A stretch of 64,000 nucleotides of DNA from positions 28,547-92,546 of the IMG/VR virus record IMGVR_UViG_3300035689_000004; one strand, given 5' to 3'. This document shows, one piece after another, positions 49,335-58,415 of this stretch. The stretch is from a virus. The translations under genes and the position numbers were made by a program. The notes below the pieces were generated by a model, which was given only the letters and a program-made list of their open reading frames with translations, was not told the DNA's origin and made no database searches. Position 1 is the stretch's first letter; the number at the start of each line of letters is the position of its first letter.

Positions 49335-49873
49335 GGAGACTGTTATTGCTAGATCACACCGCCCTGGTGCAACACCGCAACGGACCCGGCATCTACATCA
49401 ACAACCGGGACGATATGGTGCTGGTTCCAGGTATCCTAGGCGCCCTGGAGCCTTACATTGATAAGGGCTACAACGTCGCCATCTGTAGCAACCAGGGCGG
49501 CGTTGAGAAAGGCCACCTAGCCTTCGGCGCCTGCCAAAGCCTATTCGGTGAAATGTTCAAGCTGTCCAACTATTGGGTTCAGGCCATTTGGTTTTGCCCC
49601 CTAGCCCGGGGCAGCACCGGCAGTTATGCCATCCAGATGACGATGCCCTACGAGCCTAAGGAATACAGCAAGTGTCAGAAGTATGCCAGCACTGGCTACC
49701 GGATGCCCAAGGCGGGCATGATTTTAGCCGCCATGAACTGGTTCAGGGTGACACCTGAGCAGACCACCATGGTGGGCTTACAGCCAAATGCTTACGATGC
49801 CGCCGCTGATGCGGGCGTCAGAAAGTTTGTCCACAGTTCCTATTTCATTGAAAAAGCGGGAGTATTGCAATGA
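49331..49873 (+). CDS. HAD-like protein with missing catalytic residues
   Basis: 180 aa from ATG 49331 (ATGA overlap); a longer frame upstream is rejected. It follows the GmhB/histidinol-phosphatase HAD pattern: LLLDHTALVQHRNGPGIYIN, VPGILGALEPYIDKGYNVAI, CSNQGGVEKGHLAFGACQSL, PKAGMILAAM, TTMVGLQPNAYDAAADAG. However, the usual DxDGT is DHTAL and the VGD is VGL, so residues needed for phosphatase activity are lost. Likely an inactive or repurposed HAD fold; its role next to the clamp is unknown. Confidence 0.6.
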   Translation: MRRLLLLDHTALVQHRNGPGIYINNRDDMVLVPGILGALEPYIDKGYNVAICSNQGGVEKGHLAFGACQSLFGEMFKLSNYWVQAIWFCPLARGSTGSYAIQMTMPYEPKEYSKCQKYASTGYRMPKAGMILAAMNWFRVTPEQTTMVGLQPNAYDAAADAGVRKFVHSSYFIEKAGVLQ

Positions 49874-50994
49874 AGTTTACAGTTGATGCAGAAGTATTGG
49901 CAGAGGCGATCGCGCTGTGCGATCGCGCTATCCCTAAGCGCCCTAGCCGCCCTATCCTGGGCCACATGCTAATGCAGCTAGACAATGGCAGCCTTACCCT
50001 AAAAGGGTTTGACGAAGCGCTAGGGATTAGCTTTTCGTTGCCAGTAGACATGGAGCGATCCGGTGATTGCTGTGTGTCGCCTACCTACCTAAAACCCATC
50101 TTGGAGCGCCTATCAGGGCAGGTGGCTTTAGATCTGCAGCACCCTGTCCTGGTGCTAACCACCCTAGGCGGTGAGTACCGGATTAATACCCTCCTGGCTG
50201 AGGACTACCCCAACTTGCCTGAGGTGGACGGCACCCCGGTGGAGTTGTCCATATCCTCAGAAGAACTACGGGCCGCGATCGCGGCTACGGTGTTCTGTGC
50301 CAGCACCGACGAAAGCAAACAGGTGCTGACCGGCGTCCATTTCTCTGTCACCCCCGGCGAAGAGGGGGAGGCAGGGGTAATGGAATTAGCGGCCACCGAT
50401 GGCCATCGAATGATCGCCTATCCGCTACCCGGCGGTAGTGTTGTCATCCCCGAGGACTATCGCCCCGTCACCCTACCCGGGAAGAGCCTGCGGGAATTGT
50501 TAACCGTCCTGAAGGGCTACGAAGGCACCGTCAAGCTAACCTTTGACGATGTGTCTGTACATGCCCTGTGTGGCGACACCGAGCTTTACAGCCGTGTCAT
50601 CGAGGGGCAATACCCCAACTACCGGCAGCTATTCCCCAAGGTGTTCTCCAAGGTGGCGACCTGCGATCGCAAACCGTTTCTGTTAGCCCTCGATCGCACC
50701 CTGGTGGTGGCCGGTGAAAACCGAGACATCGTTAAGCTGGAGTTTGACACCACTGGGCTGGTGATGAGTGCAGAGGCAAAAGAGGCGGCCAAAGCTCAGG
50801 AGCAGGTTGCCGGTGCAGCCTGCAACGACGCTATCACCCTGGCGGGCAATGGCAAGTACATCAAGGAGGCGCTAACCAACGCGATCGTTGGCGAAACCTT
50901 CACCATGGAGATGAATAAGCCGGAAAGCCCAGTGGTTTTTACAGATGGGTCCCCGGCGACCTATTTGATGATGCCCATTCAGATTAGGAGTTAG
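49870..50994 (+). CDS. dnaN: DNA polymerase III sliding clamp (beta)
   Basis: 374 aa, ATGA overlap. All three clamp domains (about 1-120, 121-250, 251-374) are present, with typical pieces: MKFTVDAEVLAEAIALCDRA, PILGHMLMQLDNGSLTLKGF, FCASTDESKQVLTGVHFSV, ATDGHRMIAYPLP, IEGQYPNYRQLFPKVFSKVA and the C-terminal YLMMPIQIRS. It should tether polymerase and other proteins to DNA. A phage-borne clamp is unusual. QLGLF peptides in the giant and tagged proteins could bind it. Confidence 0.9.
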   Translation: MKFTVDAEVLAEAIALCDRAIPKRPSRPILGHMLMQLDNGSLTLKGFDEALGISFSLPVDMERSGDCCVSPTYLKPILERLSGQVALDLQHPVLVLTTLGGEYRINTLLAEDYPNLPEVDGTPVELSISSEELRAAIAATVFCASTDESKQVLTGVHFSVTPGEEGEAGVMELAATDGHRMIAYPLPGGSVVIPEDYRPVTLPGKSLRELLTVLKGYEGTVKLTFDDVSVHALCGDTELYSRVIEGQYPNYRQLFPKVFSKVATCDRKPFLLALDRTLVVAGENRDIVKLEFDTTGLVMSAEAKEAAKAQEQVAGAACNDAITLAGNGKYIKEALTNAIVGETFTMEMNKPESPVVFTDGSPATYLMMPIQIRS

Positions 50995-50996
50995 TT

Positions 50997-51176
50997 ATGA
51001 ACCTGAAGCCCGGCTATGCGATCGCCTATCGCCCATCCACGGAGGAACCCTGGCAACAAGCGTCTGTCTTTGCGGTCGATGGCGATAAGGTGATGGTTAA
51101 ACTGCCACCACGCGCCCACGCGTCTAGGTTTGTCACGGTGGACATTGACAGTGGTTTGATAGGGCCACCGTTCTGA
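50997..51176 (+). CDS. Small protein (59 aa) between clamp and DpdA genes
   Basis: ATG 50997, 2 bases after the clamp stop; its TGA overlaps the next ATG (TGATG). MNLKPGYAIAYRPSTEEPWQ and VFAVDGDKVMVKLPPRAHAS are beta-like. Tight coupling on both sides supports a real gene; function unknown. Confidence 0.55.
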   Translation: MNLKPGYAIAYRPSTEEPWQQASVFAVDGDKVMVKLPPRAHASRFVTVDIDSGLIGPPF

Positions 51177-51916
51177 TGCAGGAGTTTTACATAGGCTGGC
51201 ATCAGCCCGTCAACGGCCTGTCTGGCTGCGGGGATTTTCCCCGGTGCATGGTGTCAGTCAACCGACTTCTAAGGCGTCGCTCTCCCTTCCCGGTTCAATC
51301 CTGGATATTGGATAGCGGCGCTTTTACTCGCATCGCTAGCGGGCAAGGCCATTTGCCAGCAGAAGACTATGCCAAAGAAATCCGGCGATGGGCAAAAAAC
51401 GGTAACCTTGTGGCAGCTGTAGCGCAGGACTATATGTGTGAGCCATTTATCCTTGGCAAGACCGGGCTAACCATTGAAGACCACCAACGGCTAACCATAG
51501 AAAACTACGATCGCCTGCTTGCCCTAGATACCGGCGTCTATATTATGCCAGTGCTGCAAGGCTACTCCCCCGCTGACTACGTTAGGCACCTGCACGATTA
51601 CGGCGATCGCTTACGTCCTGGACAATGGGTAGGGGTGGGTTCTGTCTGCAAGCGAAACAGCAACCCTGGGGCAATTGAAGCCGTCTTGGTGGCGATTAAG
51701 ACAGCTCGCCCCGATCTGAGGTTGCACGGGTTTGGCGTTAAGAAGACCGCCCTAGAATCTTCAATTGTGTGGGACTTACTTTACTCAGCGGATAGCCAAG
51801 CCCATAGCTTTGCAGCACGGATGGAGAACCGAAACGCCAATTGCCCAAAGGTTGCGCTTAATTACGCCAAAGGCATCGGCAGCCCCTTGCAGGCATCCAT
51901 ATTTTCAGCGTTCTAA
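51176..51916 (+). CDS. dpdA: DpdA-like 7-deazaguanine DNA-modification enzyme
   Basis: 246 aa. The TGT-like barrel pattern of DpdA is present: WILDSGAFTRIASGQGHL (Asp46, about 43-60), AVAQDYMCEPFILGKTGL, PVLQGYSPADYVRH, VGVGSVCKRNSNPG, LRLHGFGVKK and SADSQAHSFAARM. DpdA exchanges guanine in DNA for a 7-deazaguanine base and so protects it from restriction. No preQ0 synthesis genes are seen here, so host preQ0 would be needed (inferred). Last gene of the operon; a stem-loop follows. Confidence 0.8.
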   Translation: MQEFYIGWHQPVNGLSGCGDFPRCMVSVNRLLRRRSPFPVQSWILDSGAFTRIASGQGHLPAEDYAKEIRRWAKNGNLVAAVAQDYMCEPFILGKTGLTIEDHQRLTIENYDRLLALDTGVYIMPVLQGYSPADYVRHLHDYGDRLRPGQWVGVGSVCKRNSNPGAIEAVLVAIKTARPDLRLHGFGVKKTALESSIVWDLLYSADSQAHSFAARMENRNANCPKVALNYAKGIGSPLQASIFSAF

Positions 51917-51928
51917 CCATTTCTCGAA

Positions 51929-51955
51929 CCTACGCTAAGATAGGCATAGCGTAGG
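51929..51955 (+). terminator. Stem-loop after dpdA-like gene
   Basis: CCTACGCTA (51929-51937) pairs with TAGCGTAGG (51947-51955). It is followed by an A/T-rich stretch rather than a clean U-run, so it may be a weak terminator or 3'-stabilising hairpin. Confidence 0.5.
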
Positions 51956-51992
51956 CATAATTTATTTCCTATCCCTAGCTCCTATCTCCTCC

Positions 51993-54722
51993 ATGGTTCT
52001 TCCGGTGGAGGCTATCCTGTCCAAGTCAGCCGATATGGTTGTGGGCGGGGTAGCCTCCAATTTTTTTAGAGATCTTGACGGCGATGCCATTTGCCCGGAC
52101 GCGATTCAACGCGCTATCCCTGGCTTCATGGCAACCCGTGGCCCGGACGGGCTAAAGGGTGGCCCCATTCGCCTGCACCATGGCTTCTGGGAGCGATTTC
52201 TAAAGCAGTCTATCTCTGCCCTTAATATTCCCTACGACCAACAAGTGGGGCTACTAGCCGCGATCGCGCTCCCCCTGGGCCGGGTGACTGAGATGAGCGT
52301 CGATAGCGATGGCACTACGCGCTGGCGGGGTGTCCTGTCTGGCGCTAACCCCATCGCCCGGGTGGTGTGGAATATGCTCAAAGAGGGCATGGTTCACCTT
52401 GGCGTTAGCGTGGGTGGCAAGATCAACGGTGTACGCCCCGGCAGAGATGCGATCGGGCGGACCTGCAACCTGATTACCGACGTACGGCTGGACGAATTGA
52501 GCATTACTGACAACCCGGCCAACCGGCTAATTGAGTCCGAGACCCCCGACAATGGCGCCTACATTACCGCGCTTGCTAAATCTGTGGGTAATACCATGCT
52601 CGCTCAGAAACAACAGCATTACATCTACCTGAATGGCATCGCCTATACCGCTCACCCTAGCGAAGAGCATGGCATTGTCCTACGCAAGGCAGGACGGCGG
52701 CGAGTGCCCTCCCCGGGCCAGCTAGGCTTATTTGGTGGCCACAATGAGGGCGATACCAAAGTAGAGGACGGTGTTACCTATCGGCTAAATGCCAATAGCC
52801 GCTGGGAACGGATGGATAAACCCAAGGCCAGCGGTAAGCCGTCTGGCGGGAAGATGAAGGCGGAAAAACCTGCGATCGTCCCGGTGGTGGAGGCGGAGAA
52901 GGGAGAGGCTAAGCCTGAGGACGTTGAACCTAGCATTTCAACCTCTGCTGAACCTAAAGCAAGCCGCACTAGCAGAAGCTTTACCGCTGAAACGCTTACG
53001 CCTCAAGATATTCAATTGAGCGACATCCAGGAAGTCGCTGGCGAAGAGTCGCTTCACGGGGAAAAGCAATACTCATTAAGGAATTTATTTGATCCTACCG
53101 CTTCACCGCTTAAGCTGGGATTTTTCCCGTCCGCTAATGCGGCCTTAGCCACTGTTCAGGACGAAATGGAGTTTCCGTATTATGTAGGTGAAATGGAGAT
53201 GGCGGCAGGGGCTCTTGGACGCATTGAGCGACGAGAGGCGGTTGCTGAAATGGTGCTTGGCGCGATTCGGAAACGGGTGGCTGACGGCGAATCGGTGCTA
53301 CTGTCCCAAGGGCGGTACGGCATGAGTTCTCGCAATCCCAAAAGTACCGTCATTGATGCCGACAGCGTCGATCTCCTCAGGGCCAGGAATGGGAATATTG
53401 AGCTGAAGCATGGTCAAAAATGGGTACAACATACGGCGGGTTTTGACCTGCTGGAATTGGCCCAGCGGGTAGGACTTGATCCTGAAGCCCTTGATGCCTT
53501 CATTTCAGGTGACTCCGACCCCGAACCCACCGTTAGCGAAATGCTGGAGCAGCAGCAAGCCGCGATCGCGGATGAGCCTATGCCTGAGGGTGAGGCGATG
53601 GAGGGGGCGGATGATGACTGGGAAAGCAAGCTGCAAGAGCTTCAATCCATTGGCAATCAAGCCAAATTAGATGGACCCGAGGGTGTGAAGGATGACGCGA
53701 CAGAGGCGCCTGGGGTTTCTTACAATCCTGACTTAGTGCAGCAACGAATCAACCAAGGTTATTTTGAAGGCCGGGCTTTCTACTCAAAAGCCGTACAAGC
53801 CATGAAAGCAGCATTGTCAGCAGGTAGATCTGTCAAACTGCATTTTGATGACCAAAGTAGCTATGGCGCCAATCTGGTAGCTGAAATCGACGGGGTTCGG
53901 CACCCTATCACTCGCTCGAAACTAAAGCCAAAAGATATTGCGTTTCTCCTGACGGTCAACAGTCATTCGGCAATGGACGTTTCGGCAGGCGCCTTGGAAC
54001 AATTAGGACTAGGCAGCAAAACTGCCCCAACCGGACGCAAACGATCTTCCGCCTTTACCAAATCCTCCACCCCCTCACTCCCCATGACTATCGATAACTT
54101 CCTCCGCAAAGCCCTGGGCAATCCTGGGCGTGAGTTTGGTTCTGGCGCATGGCGGGATACGGGCATCCCGGCGATGGGTCGCAAGGTTGACGCCAAAAGC
54201 CCGCAGCCGAAGGGTGGCAAAGAGGTACAAATGGATGAATCCGGCAGTGCCCATGCCGGTAAGGGTATCGGTGGCAAGCAACCCAAAGCCCATCGCCCCT
54301 ACTCCTCCGGCGGTATGCCCCCCACCGATGTATTCGGTATCACCATCACCCAGCTGACCCGCAACCTAGCTAAAGCTTGCTACATGGACAAGGACGCCTG
54401 GGGTAGCCCGGAGACGGTTTCTTTCTTGACCGACAGCGCCAGGGCGATCGCGGGCATGACTGACACCCCGACCGACCCGATGGTGAACTTTGTCCGGTTC
54501 TTGCAATACTGCACCCGTTTCGCCCAAGAATTGCCGTTTATGAACGACTACCAGGCGGCGGGGACGGTGAAGGCGATGAATGCCGACCTAACCAAAGCAC
54601 TGGACGAATTCGTAGAGAAGATGCCTGAGGAGCTAAAGGGAAAACCTTTGCGCCCTGCCGGTTCACCCGGCGTTGTGGGCATCGACGTTCAGTTTCCCCA
54701 ACAGTACGTTATTTACTCCTAG
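51993..54722 (+). CDS. Prohead protease fused to tag cassette and C-terminal domain
   Basis: 909 aa. The N-terminal ~195 residues follow the phage prohead serine protease pattern: GVASNFFRDLDGDAICPDAI, RLHHGFWERF (His), GRVTEMSVDSDGTTRWRGVL, EGMVHLGVSVGGK (Ser) and DELSITDNPANR. Then comes the tag cassette (IYLNGIAYTAHPSEEHGIVL, PGQLGLFGGHNEGD, YRLNANSRWERM, AIVPVVEAEK), an acidic linker (about 300-550) and a C-terminal helical domain (FVRFLQYCTRFAQELPFMND). Usual prohead proteases are about 200 aa, so this is a large fusion. It lies just before scaffold and capsid genes, as expected. Confidence 0.7.
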   Translation: MVLPVEAILSKSADMVVGGVASNFFRDLDGDAICPDAIQRAIPGFMATRGPDGLKGGPIRLHHGFWERFLKQSISALNIPYDQQVGLLAAIALPLGRVTEMSVDSDGTTRWRGVLSGANPIARVVWNMLKEGMVHLGVSVGGKINGVRPGRDAIGRTCNLITDVRLDELSITDNPANRLIESETPDNGAYITALAKSVGNTMLAQKQQHYIYLNGIAYTAHPSEEHGIVLRKAGRRRVPSPGQLGLFGGHNEGDTKVEDGVTYRLNANSRWERMDKPKASGKPSGGKMKAEKPAIVPVVEAEKGEAKPEDVEPSISTSAEPKASRTSRSFTAETLTPQDIQLSDIQEVAGEESLHGEKQYSLRNLFDPTASPLKLGFFPSANAALATVQDEMEFPYYVGEMEMAAGALGRIERREAVAEMVLGAIRKRVADGESVLLSQGRYGMSSRNPKSTVIDADSVDLLRARNGNIELKHGQKWVQHTAGFDLLELAQRVGLDPEALDAFISGDSDPEPTVSEMLEQQQAAIADEPMPEGEAMEGADDDWESKLQELQSIGNQAKLDGPEGVKDDATEAPGVSYNPDLVQQRINQGYFEGRAFYSKAVQAMKAALSAGRSVKLHFDDQSSYGANLVAEIDGVRHPITRSKLKPKDIAFLLTVNSHSAMDVSAGALEQLGLGSKTAPTGRKRSSAFTKSSTPSLPMTIDNFLRKALGNPGREFGSGAWRDTGIPAMGRKVDAKSPQPKGGKEVQMDESGSAHAGKGIGGKQPKAHRPYSSGGMPPTDVFGITITQLTRNLAKACYMDKDAWGSPETVSFLTDSARAIAGMTDTPTDPMVNFVRFLQYCTRFAQELPFMNDYQAAGTVKAMNADLTKALDEFVEKMPEELKGKPLRPAGSPGVVGIDVQFPQQYVIYS

Positions 54723-54737
54723 CTAGGTAACTAGAAA

Positions 54738-55544
54738 ATGGACCCACAAACCCTACAAGCCTTGATGGGAGTATTCCAACAAGGCTTACAAATCCTGCAA
54801 TCTGCCCAGGCGGGTGCCGGTGCGCCCCCTACCGCTGGTGCCCCCGCCGCCAATGGTGCGCCACCCATGTCCCCTGGTGCGCCTCCTGCCATGGACCCCG
54901 ACGACGAGGACATGATGGAAGAGGATGACGAGGACATGGATGCCCCTGAAGCCATGGACGCCGATGATGAAGATGACATGGACGACAGCGGCATGGGTGG
55001 TTCCTCCCTGCACGATCGCGTCAGTCAGCTAGAAAACCACACTGGCCTTAAGAAAAGCGCCCGGGGTGGCTCCTTGCTTGATGCCGTCGCTGCCCTCGAA
55101 GAAACTATCCTTGGCACCGAATACGAAGGTCCCCTAGTAGATCGCGTCAACCAATTAGAAAAAGCGGCAGGCATCAGCCAACGCGCCCAGGACCAAGCAC
55201 CGGACGAAATCCCGCTAGAAAACTTGATCAAGAGCGCGATTGAATCCGGCATCCAACAAGCCATGGCAACCCGTGACCCGGAGGATAACGAAGACCCGGA
55301 CGCTATCCCCGACCTACGCCAGATGCGCAAGGCAGCCAAGGGCCAGCGTTATGGCAGTCGTAAGGGCGTCGCTGGTGCGATCGTCAGTGATGAGGACCTA
55401 GTAAAGAGTGCCGCTAGCCTTGGCTGGGACGGCGATGACCTGGACCGCCCCGTGTCCTTCGGTGATGCGCTGTTGCTGCAATACCATTCACAACAAGCGG
55501 GTGAGCCACTGCCATTTTCAGCTGACGAAGCTGACGACGATTAA
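54738..55544 (+). CDS. Acidic scaffold-like protein
   Basis: 268 aa. N-terminal helix (MDPQTLQALMGVFQQGLQIL), Ala/Pro-rich linker, a strongly acidic stretch (DDEDMMEEDDEDMDAPEAMD) and helical C-terminal parts (LHDRVSQLENHTG, LVDRVNQLEKAAG). Acidic coiled-coil proteins between protease and capsid genes are usually scaffolds. Starts 15 bases after the protease fusion. Confidence 0.65.
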   Translation: MDPQTLQALMGVFQQGLQILQSAQAGAGAPPTAGAPAANGAPPMSPGAPPAMDPDDEDMMEEDDEDMDAPEAMDADDEDDMDDSGMGGSSLHDRVSQLENHTGLKKSARGGSLLDAVAALEETILGTEYEGPLVDRVNQLEKAAGISQRAQDQAPDEIPLENLIKSAIESGIQQAMATRDPEDNEDPDAIPDLRQMRKAAKGQRYGSRKGVAGAIVSDEDLVKSAASLGWDGDDLDRPVSFGDALLLQYHSQQAGEPLPFSADEADDD

Positions 55545-55572
55545 TTTAGCTACGACATAAGGACCCCAAACC

Positions 55573-56562
55573 ATGACGAACGCAGCCCTGACCCGTCGGG
55601 CGCTACTGAAATCGCTAGGCATTAGCGATGGCGGTGGTGCCGAGGTTACCCTCCAAACCACGATCGCTTCTGAAGTGATCCCCCTGATCCGGCAACAATG
55701 CTTCATGCGTCAGATCGCTGACCGCAGCAAGAGCCTGATCAACATGACCAAGCCCAAGATCCGCATCCCCAAGCTAGTACGCGCCCAGGGTGCCTACAGC
55801 GTCAAAGCGGGCCAACCGGCGCCTGAATTTAAGGCACGGCTTGACAGCATCGACCTAGTGCCCGAGAAGCTGATGACCTGGCTACCCGTGGACCAGGAAG
55901 TATTCGAGGACAGCACCATTCGAGATATTGAAGGGATGCTGAAAGAAGAAATGGCACGGGAATTTGCCCAGGCGGAAGAACTTGCCTTCCTGCTAGGGGA
56001 TACCACCGTGGACCATGGCCCCGGCGACCCCAAGAATGTCTTTAATGGGCTATTCGCCCAGGCCGCCGCGACGCCCTACACCTACGACGCCACCCTGGAC
56101 TCCAGCACCAATTCGGTGGACTCCAGCACCGCCACCAGCAACCTGGTACGCGCCATGCGCTACCTGGGTATCTACGGACGCAATAAGCGCGACGTAGTGG
56201 TGATGGTGGGCCTAGCCTGGGAGGAAGCCCTCCTGCGCAACCGTAGCTTCCAAACCATGAGCAGCTACGCCTATGGCTCCGGTGCCGGTATCTTTACTGG
56301 TGAGATCGGACGCTTGGCTGGTGCCCCGGTTATCGCCACCACCTTCCTGGATGCGCAACCCGGTGACACCTACGGAAAAGCCCTGGTAATGAACCAGTCA
56401 GCCTTTGCCATTGGTGACTGGCAGCGATTTAACATCAGGGTATACAACGAGATCCTGAGCCAGACAGACCAAACTGCAATCAGAGCAAGGGAACGTTTGG
56501 CCTTTACCGTTCGCTACCCCGAAGCTATCGTTGAAATCTTGAACGTTCCTGCTCAACCGTAG
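55573..56562 (+). CDS. Major capsid protein (HK97 fold)
   Basis: 329 aa. The expected order is seen: N-terminal arm (SEVIPLIRQQCFMRQIADRS), P-domain (PKLVRAQGAYSVKAGQPAPE, LDSIDLVPEKLMTWLPVDQE), spine and A-domain (DVVVMVGLAWEEALLRNRSF, FTGEIGRLAGAPVIATTFLD) and an end (RARERLAFTVRYPEAIVEIL). Position after protease and scaffold agrees. It forms the icosahedral shell. Confidence 0.88.
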   Translation: MTNAALTRRALLKSLGISDGGGAEVTLQTTIASEVIPLIRQQCFMRQIADRSKSLINMTKPKIRIPKLVRAQGAYSVKAGQPAPEFKARLDSIDLVPEKLMTWLPVDQEVFEDSTIRDIEGMLKEEMAREFAQAEELAFLLGDTTVDHGPGDPKNVFNGLFAQAAATPYTYDATLDSSTNSVDSSTATSNLVRAMRYLGIYGRNKRDVVVMVGLAWEEALLRNRSFQTMSSYAYGSGAGIFTGEIGRLAGAPVIATTFLDAQPGDTYGKALVMNQSAFAIGDWQRFNIRVYNEILSQTDQTAIRARERLAFTVRYPEAIVEILNVPAQP

Positions 56563-56564
56563 TC

Positions 56565-57068
56565 ATGAAACAGTTAACCCTGCATAGCGATCGCTTCCCT
56601 GGGCTAGGCGCACCGGTTCCGCAGGTGCCGGGCGGCAAACCTGGGGAGAAGGGTTCATTCACCTTTGCGGTGGATGTGCCCTACGAGGTAAGCGATGACA
56701 CCGCCGCCGCGATCGCTGCCTTGCTTGAGTCCTTCGAGCCGCGCATCCAACGCCATTTCCGCCTATCGCTGGTGGACCTGAGTACGGATGCGGTAGCGAT
56801 CGCCGCCCCGGTTGAGCCGGAGGCAGCACCGGAACCGGTGGTAGAACCCTTTGTCCTTTCTGACGATGACCTGGAGTTAATCCAGGTGGAAGTGGAAAAG
56901 CTAAAGGGACTGACGATCGCCCAATCGACGCCGGTGGTAGAAAATACCGCCCTCAATGAAACCTTGCCGGTTGAGCTGCGCCGCGCCTACCTACAGGCGG
57001 TAATCGACGCGGATACATCCAAGGGCGTTGAGAAAAAGGCACAGGAACTCCTGAGCTTGCTTGGCTAA
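56565..57068 (+). CDS. Hypothetical head-region protein
   Basis: 167 aa, starting 2 bases after the capsid gene. Acidic C-terminal half (LSDDDLELIQVEVEKLKGLT) and a hydrophobic N-terminal part. No family recognised; a head-tail joining accessory is possible from its place. It ends overlapping the next ATG (AATG at 57065-57070). Confidence 0.5.
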   Translation: MKQLTLHSDRFPGLGAPVPQVPGGKPGEKGSFTFAVDVPYEVSDDTAAAIAALLESFEPRIQRHFRLSLVDLSTDAVAIAAPVEPEAAPEPVVEPFVLSDDDLELIQVEVEKLKGLTIAQSTPVVENTALNETLPVELRRAYLQAVIDADTSKGVEKKAQELLSLLG

Positions 57069-58405
57069 TGCCTGTCACCTATGGCACCTCGTTCGAGTAT
57101 CCCTGGCTGGATAACTGGCCCATCGACATTCAGTTGTGGGCCAACTCCAACCGGGGACCGGGCGATGAACTCGACCTAACCCCGGCTGCCATCACTGTTC
57201 TGGGGGTAAGTGTCCCCAGGGCATTGACGGTACGCTGGCGGGATAGCAACAATGCGATCGCGGTCAGCAGTACGACGGTAATTAGCATCCGCCATGCCAA
57301 GCGGGGCGTGGTGCGGGTGGTGCCAAACCAAAGCATCTGGGACAAGATCAAACTCGACCAGGGCTATACGCTGGAGGTAGTCGCCTATGGCACCCTTCAG
57401 CATAGTGAGCCCTTTACCACCGCTACGCCGCCCGCGGCAACTAGCTACTGTGTCAGTGGTGCCCTAGTCTATGCCGCCCCTAGGGAGGTGCTAGAGGTAC
57501 TAGGAAGCGTCCCTGGCGCATCGGTTCAAATTGCGGTCCCCCTGGTGGGGTTGGACTGGGAACAAAATGCCCTGGGCTACTGGGAGGCGGAACTAGCCGA
57601 CGACCAAGTGCTGTACGGGCTATGGGTGGACGATCAACACGCCGCCCAGGTGGACTACAAAGACTTGGCTACCCGCTATGAACGAAGCTGGGCCAGGGTA
57701 GGCAATACCCTTTACTACAACGGACCGGAGAACCTAACGACAACCTATGTGGAAACCGCCTATAGCCGCTATGTGTTGCGATGCCTGGAGGAAGCGACCG
57801 CCGAAGGAGAGCGCCGCACCGGCAGACGCTTTGCCAAGTGGCGATACATCCGTCAGGCGTACAATGGCCTTAATCGCCAACGACAGGTCCACCTACGCGA
57901 ACGTCCTTTTGTTGCTGATGAATTCTTTAGGATAGACGCGCTCAGCTATAGCCGCACCCTATTCAGGCGCTATACCGAGAAAGACTTTGACCCGCTCAAT
58001 ATTCGCAGCAGCGGTGCCCAATTACTCCACGGCGACGCCGAAACCGGGGTGATTACCATCAACCAAAATATCTGGGACTGGTGGGACTGGGGTTATGCCG
58101 TTGGCGCTGATATTGGCATCGGTACCTTTGCCACCCTACCGCCCGGGATGAACAACGTAGAGCTTACCTACACCGCCGGGTTTGACAAGATCCCCACCGA
58201 CATTGCTGAGGCGATCGCCAACATGGCCGCCGTCCGGCAAGCAATTTTCTGGCAACAAGCGCTCACCCAGGGGATGCAGGCGCTTTCGATTGGTTGTGTG
58301 AATTTGAACTTTGGACAACTGTTCACCCAGTTTTCACCAAGCTGGCAACTGTCAGCCAACTTGATACTGGATAGCTACGCCCGACTTGACCTAGACATTT
58401 TGTAA
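57068..58405 (+). CDS. Head-tail connector-type protein
   Basis: 445 aa. The first ~130 residues are a beta domain (ALTVRWRDSNNAIAVSSTTV), the middle is alpha/beta, and the C-terminal part (NVELTYTAGFDKIPTDIAEA, IANMAAVRQAIFWQQALTQG) matches the gp6-like head-tail adaptor pattern. Larger than usual adaptors because of the N-terminal extension. Confidence 0.55.
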   Translation: MPVTYGTSFEYPWLDNWPIDIQLWANSNRGPGDELDLTPAAITVLGVSVPRALTVRWRDSNNAIAVSSTTVISIRHAKRGVVRVVPNQSIWDKIKLDQGYTLEVVAYGTLQHSEPFTTATPPAATSYCVSGALVYAAPREVLEVLGSVPGASVQIAVPLVGLDWEQNALGYWEAELADDQVLYGLWVDDQHAAQVDYKDLATRYERSWARVGNTLYYNGPENLTTTYVETAYSRYVLRCLEEATAEGERRTGRRFAKWRYIRQAYNGLNRQRQVHLRERPFVADEFFRIDALSYSRTLFRRYTEKDFDPLNIRSSGAQLLHGDAETGVITINQNIWDWWDWGYAVGADIGIGTFATLPPGMNNVELTYTAGFDKIPTDIAEAIANMAAVRQAIFWQQALTQGMQALSIGCVNLNFGQLFTQFSPSWQLSANLILDSYARLDLDIL

Positions 58406-58415
58406 GGAAACGACC

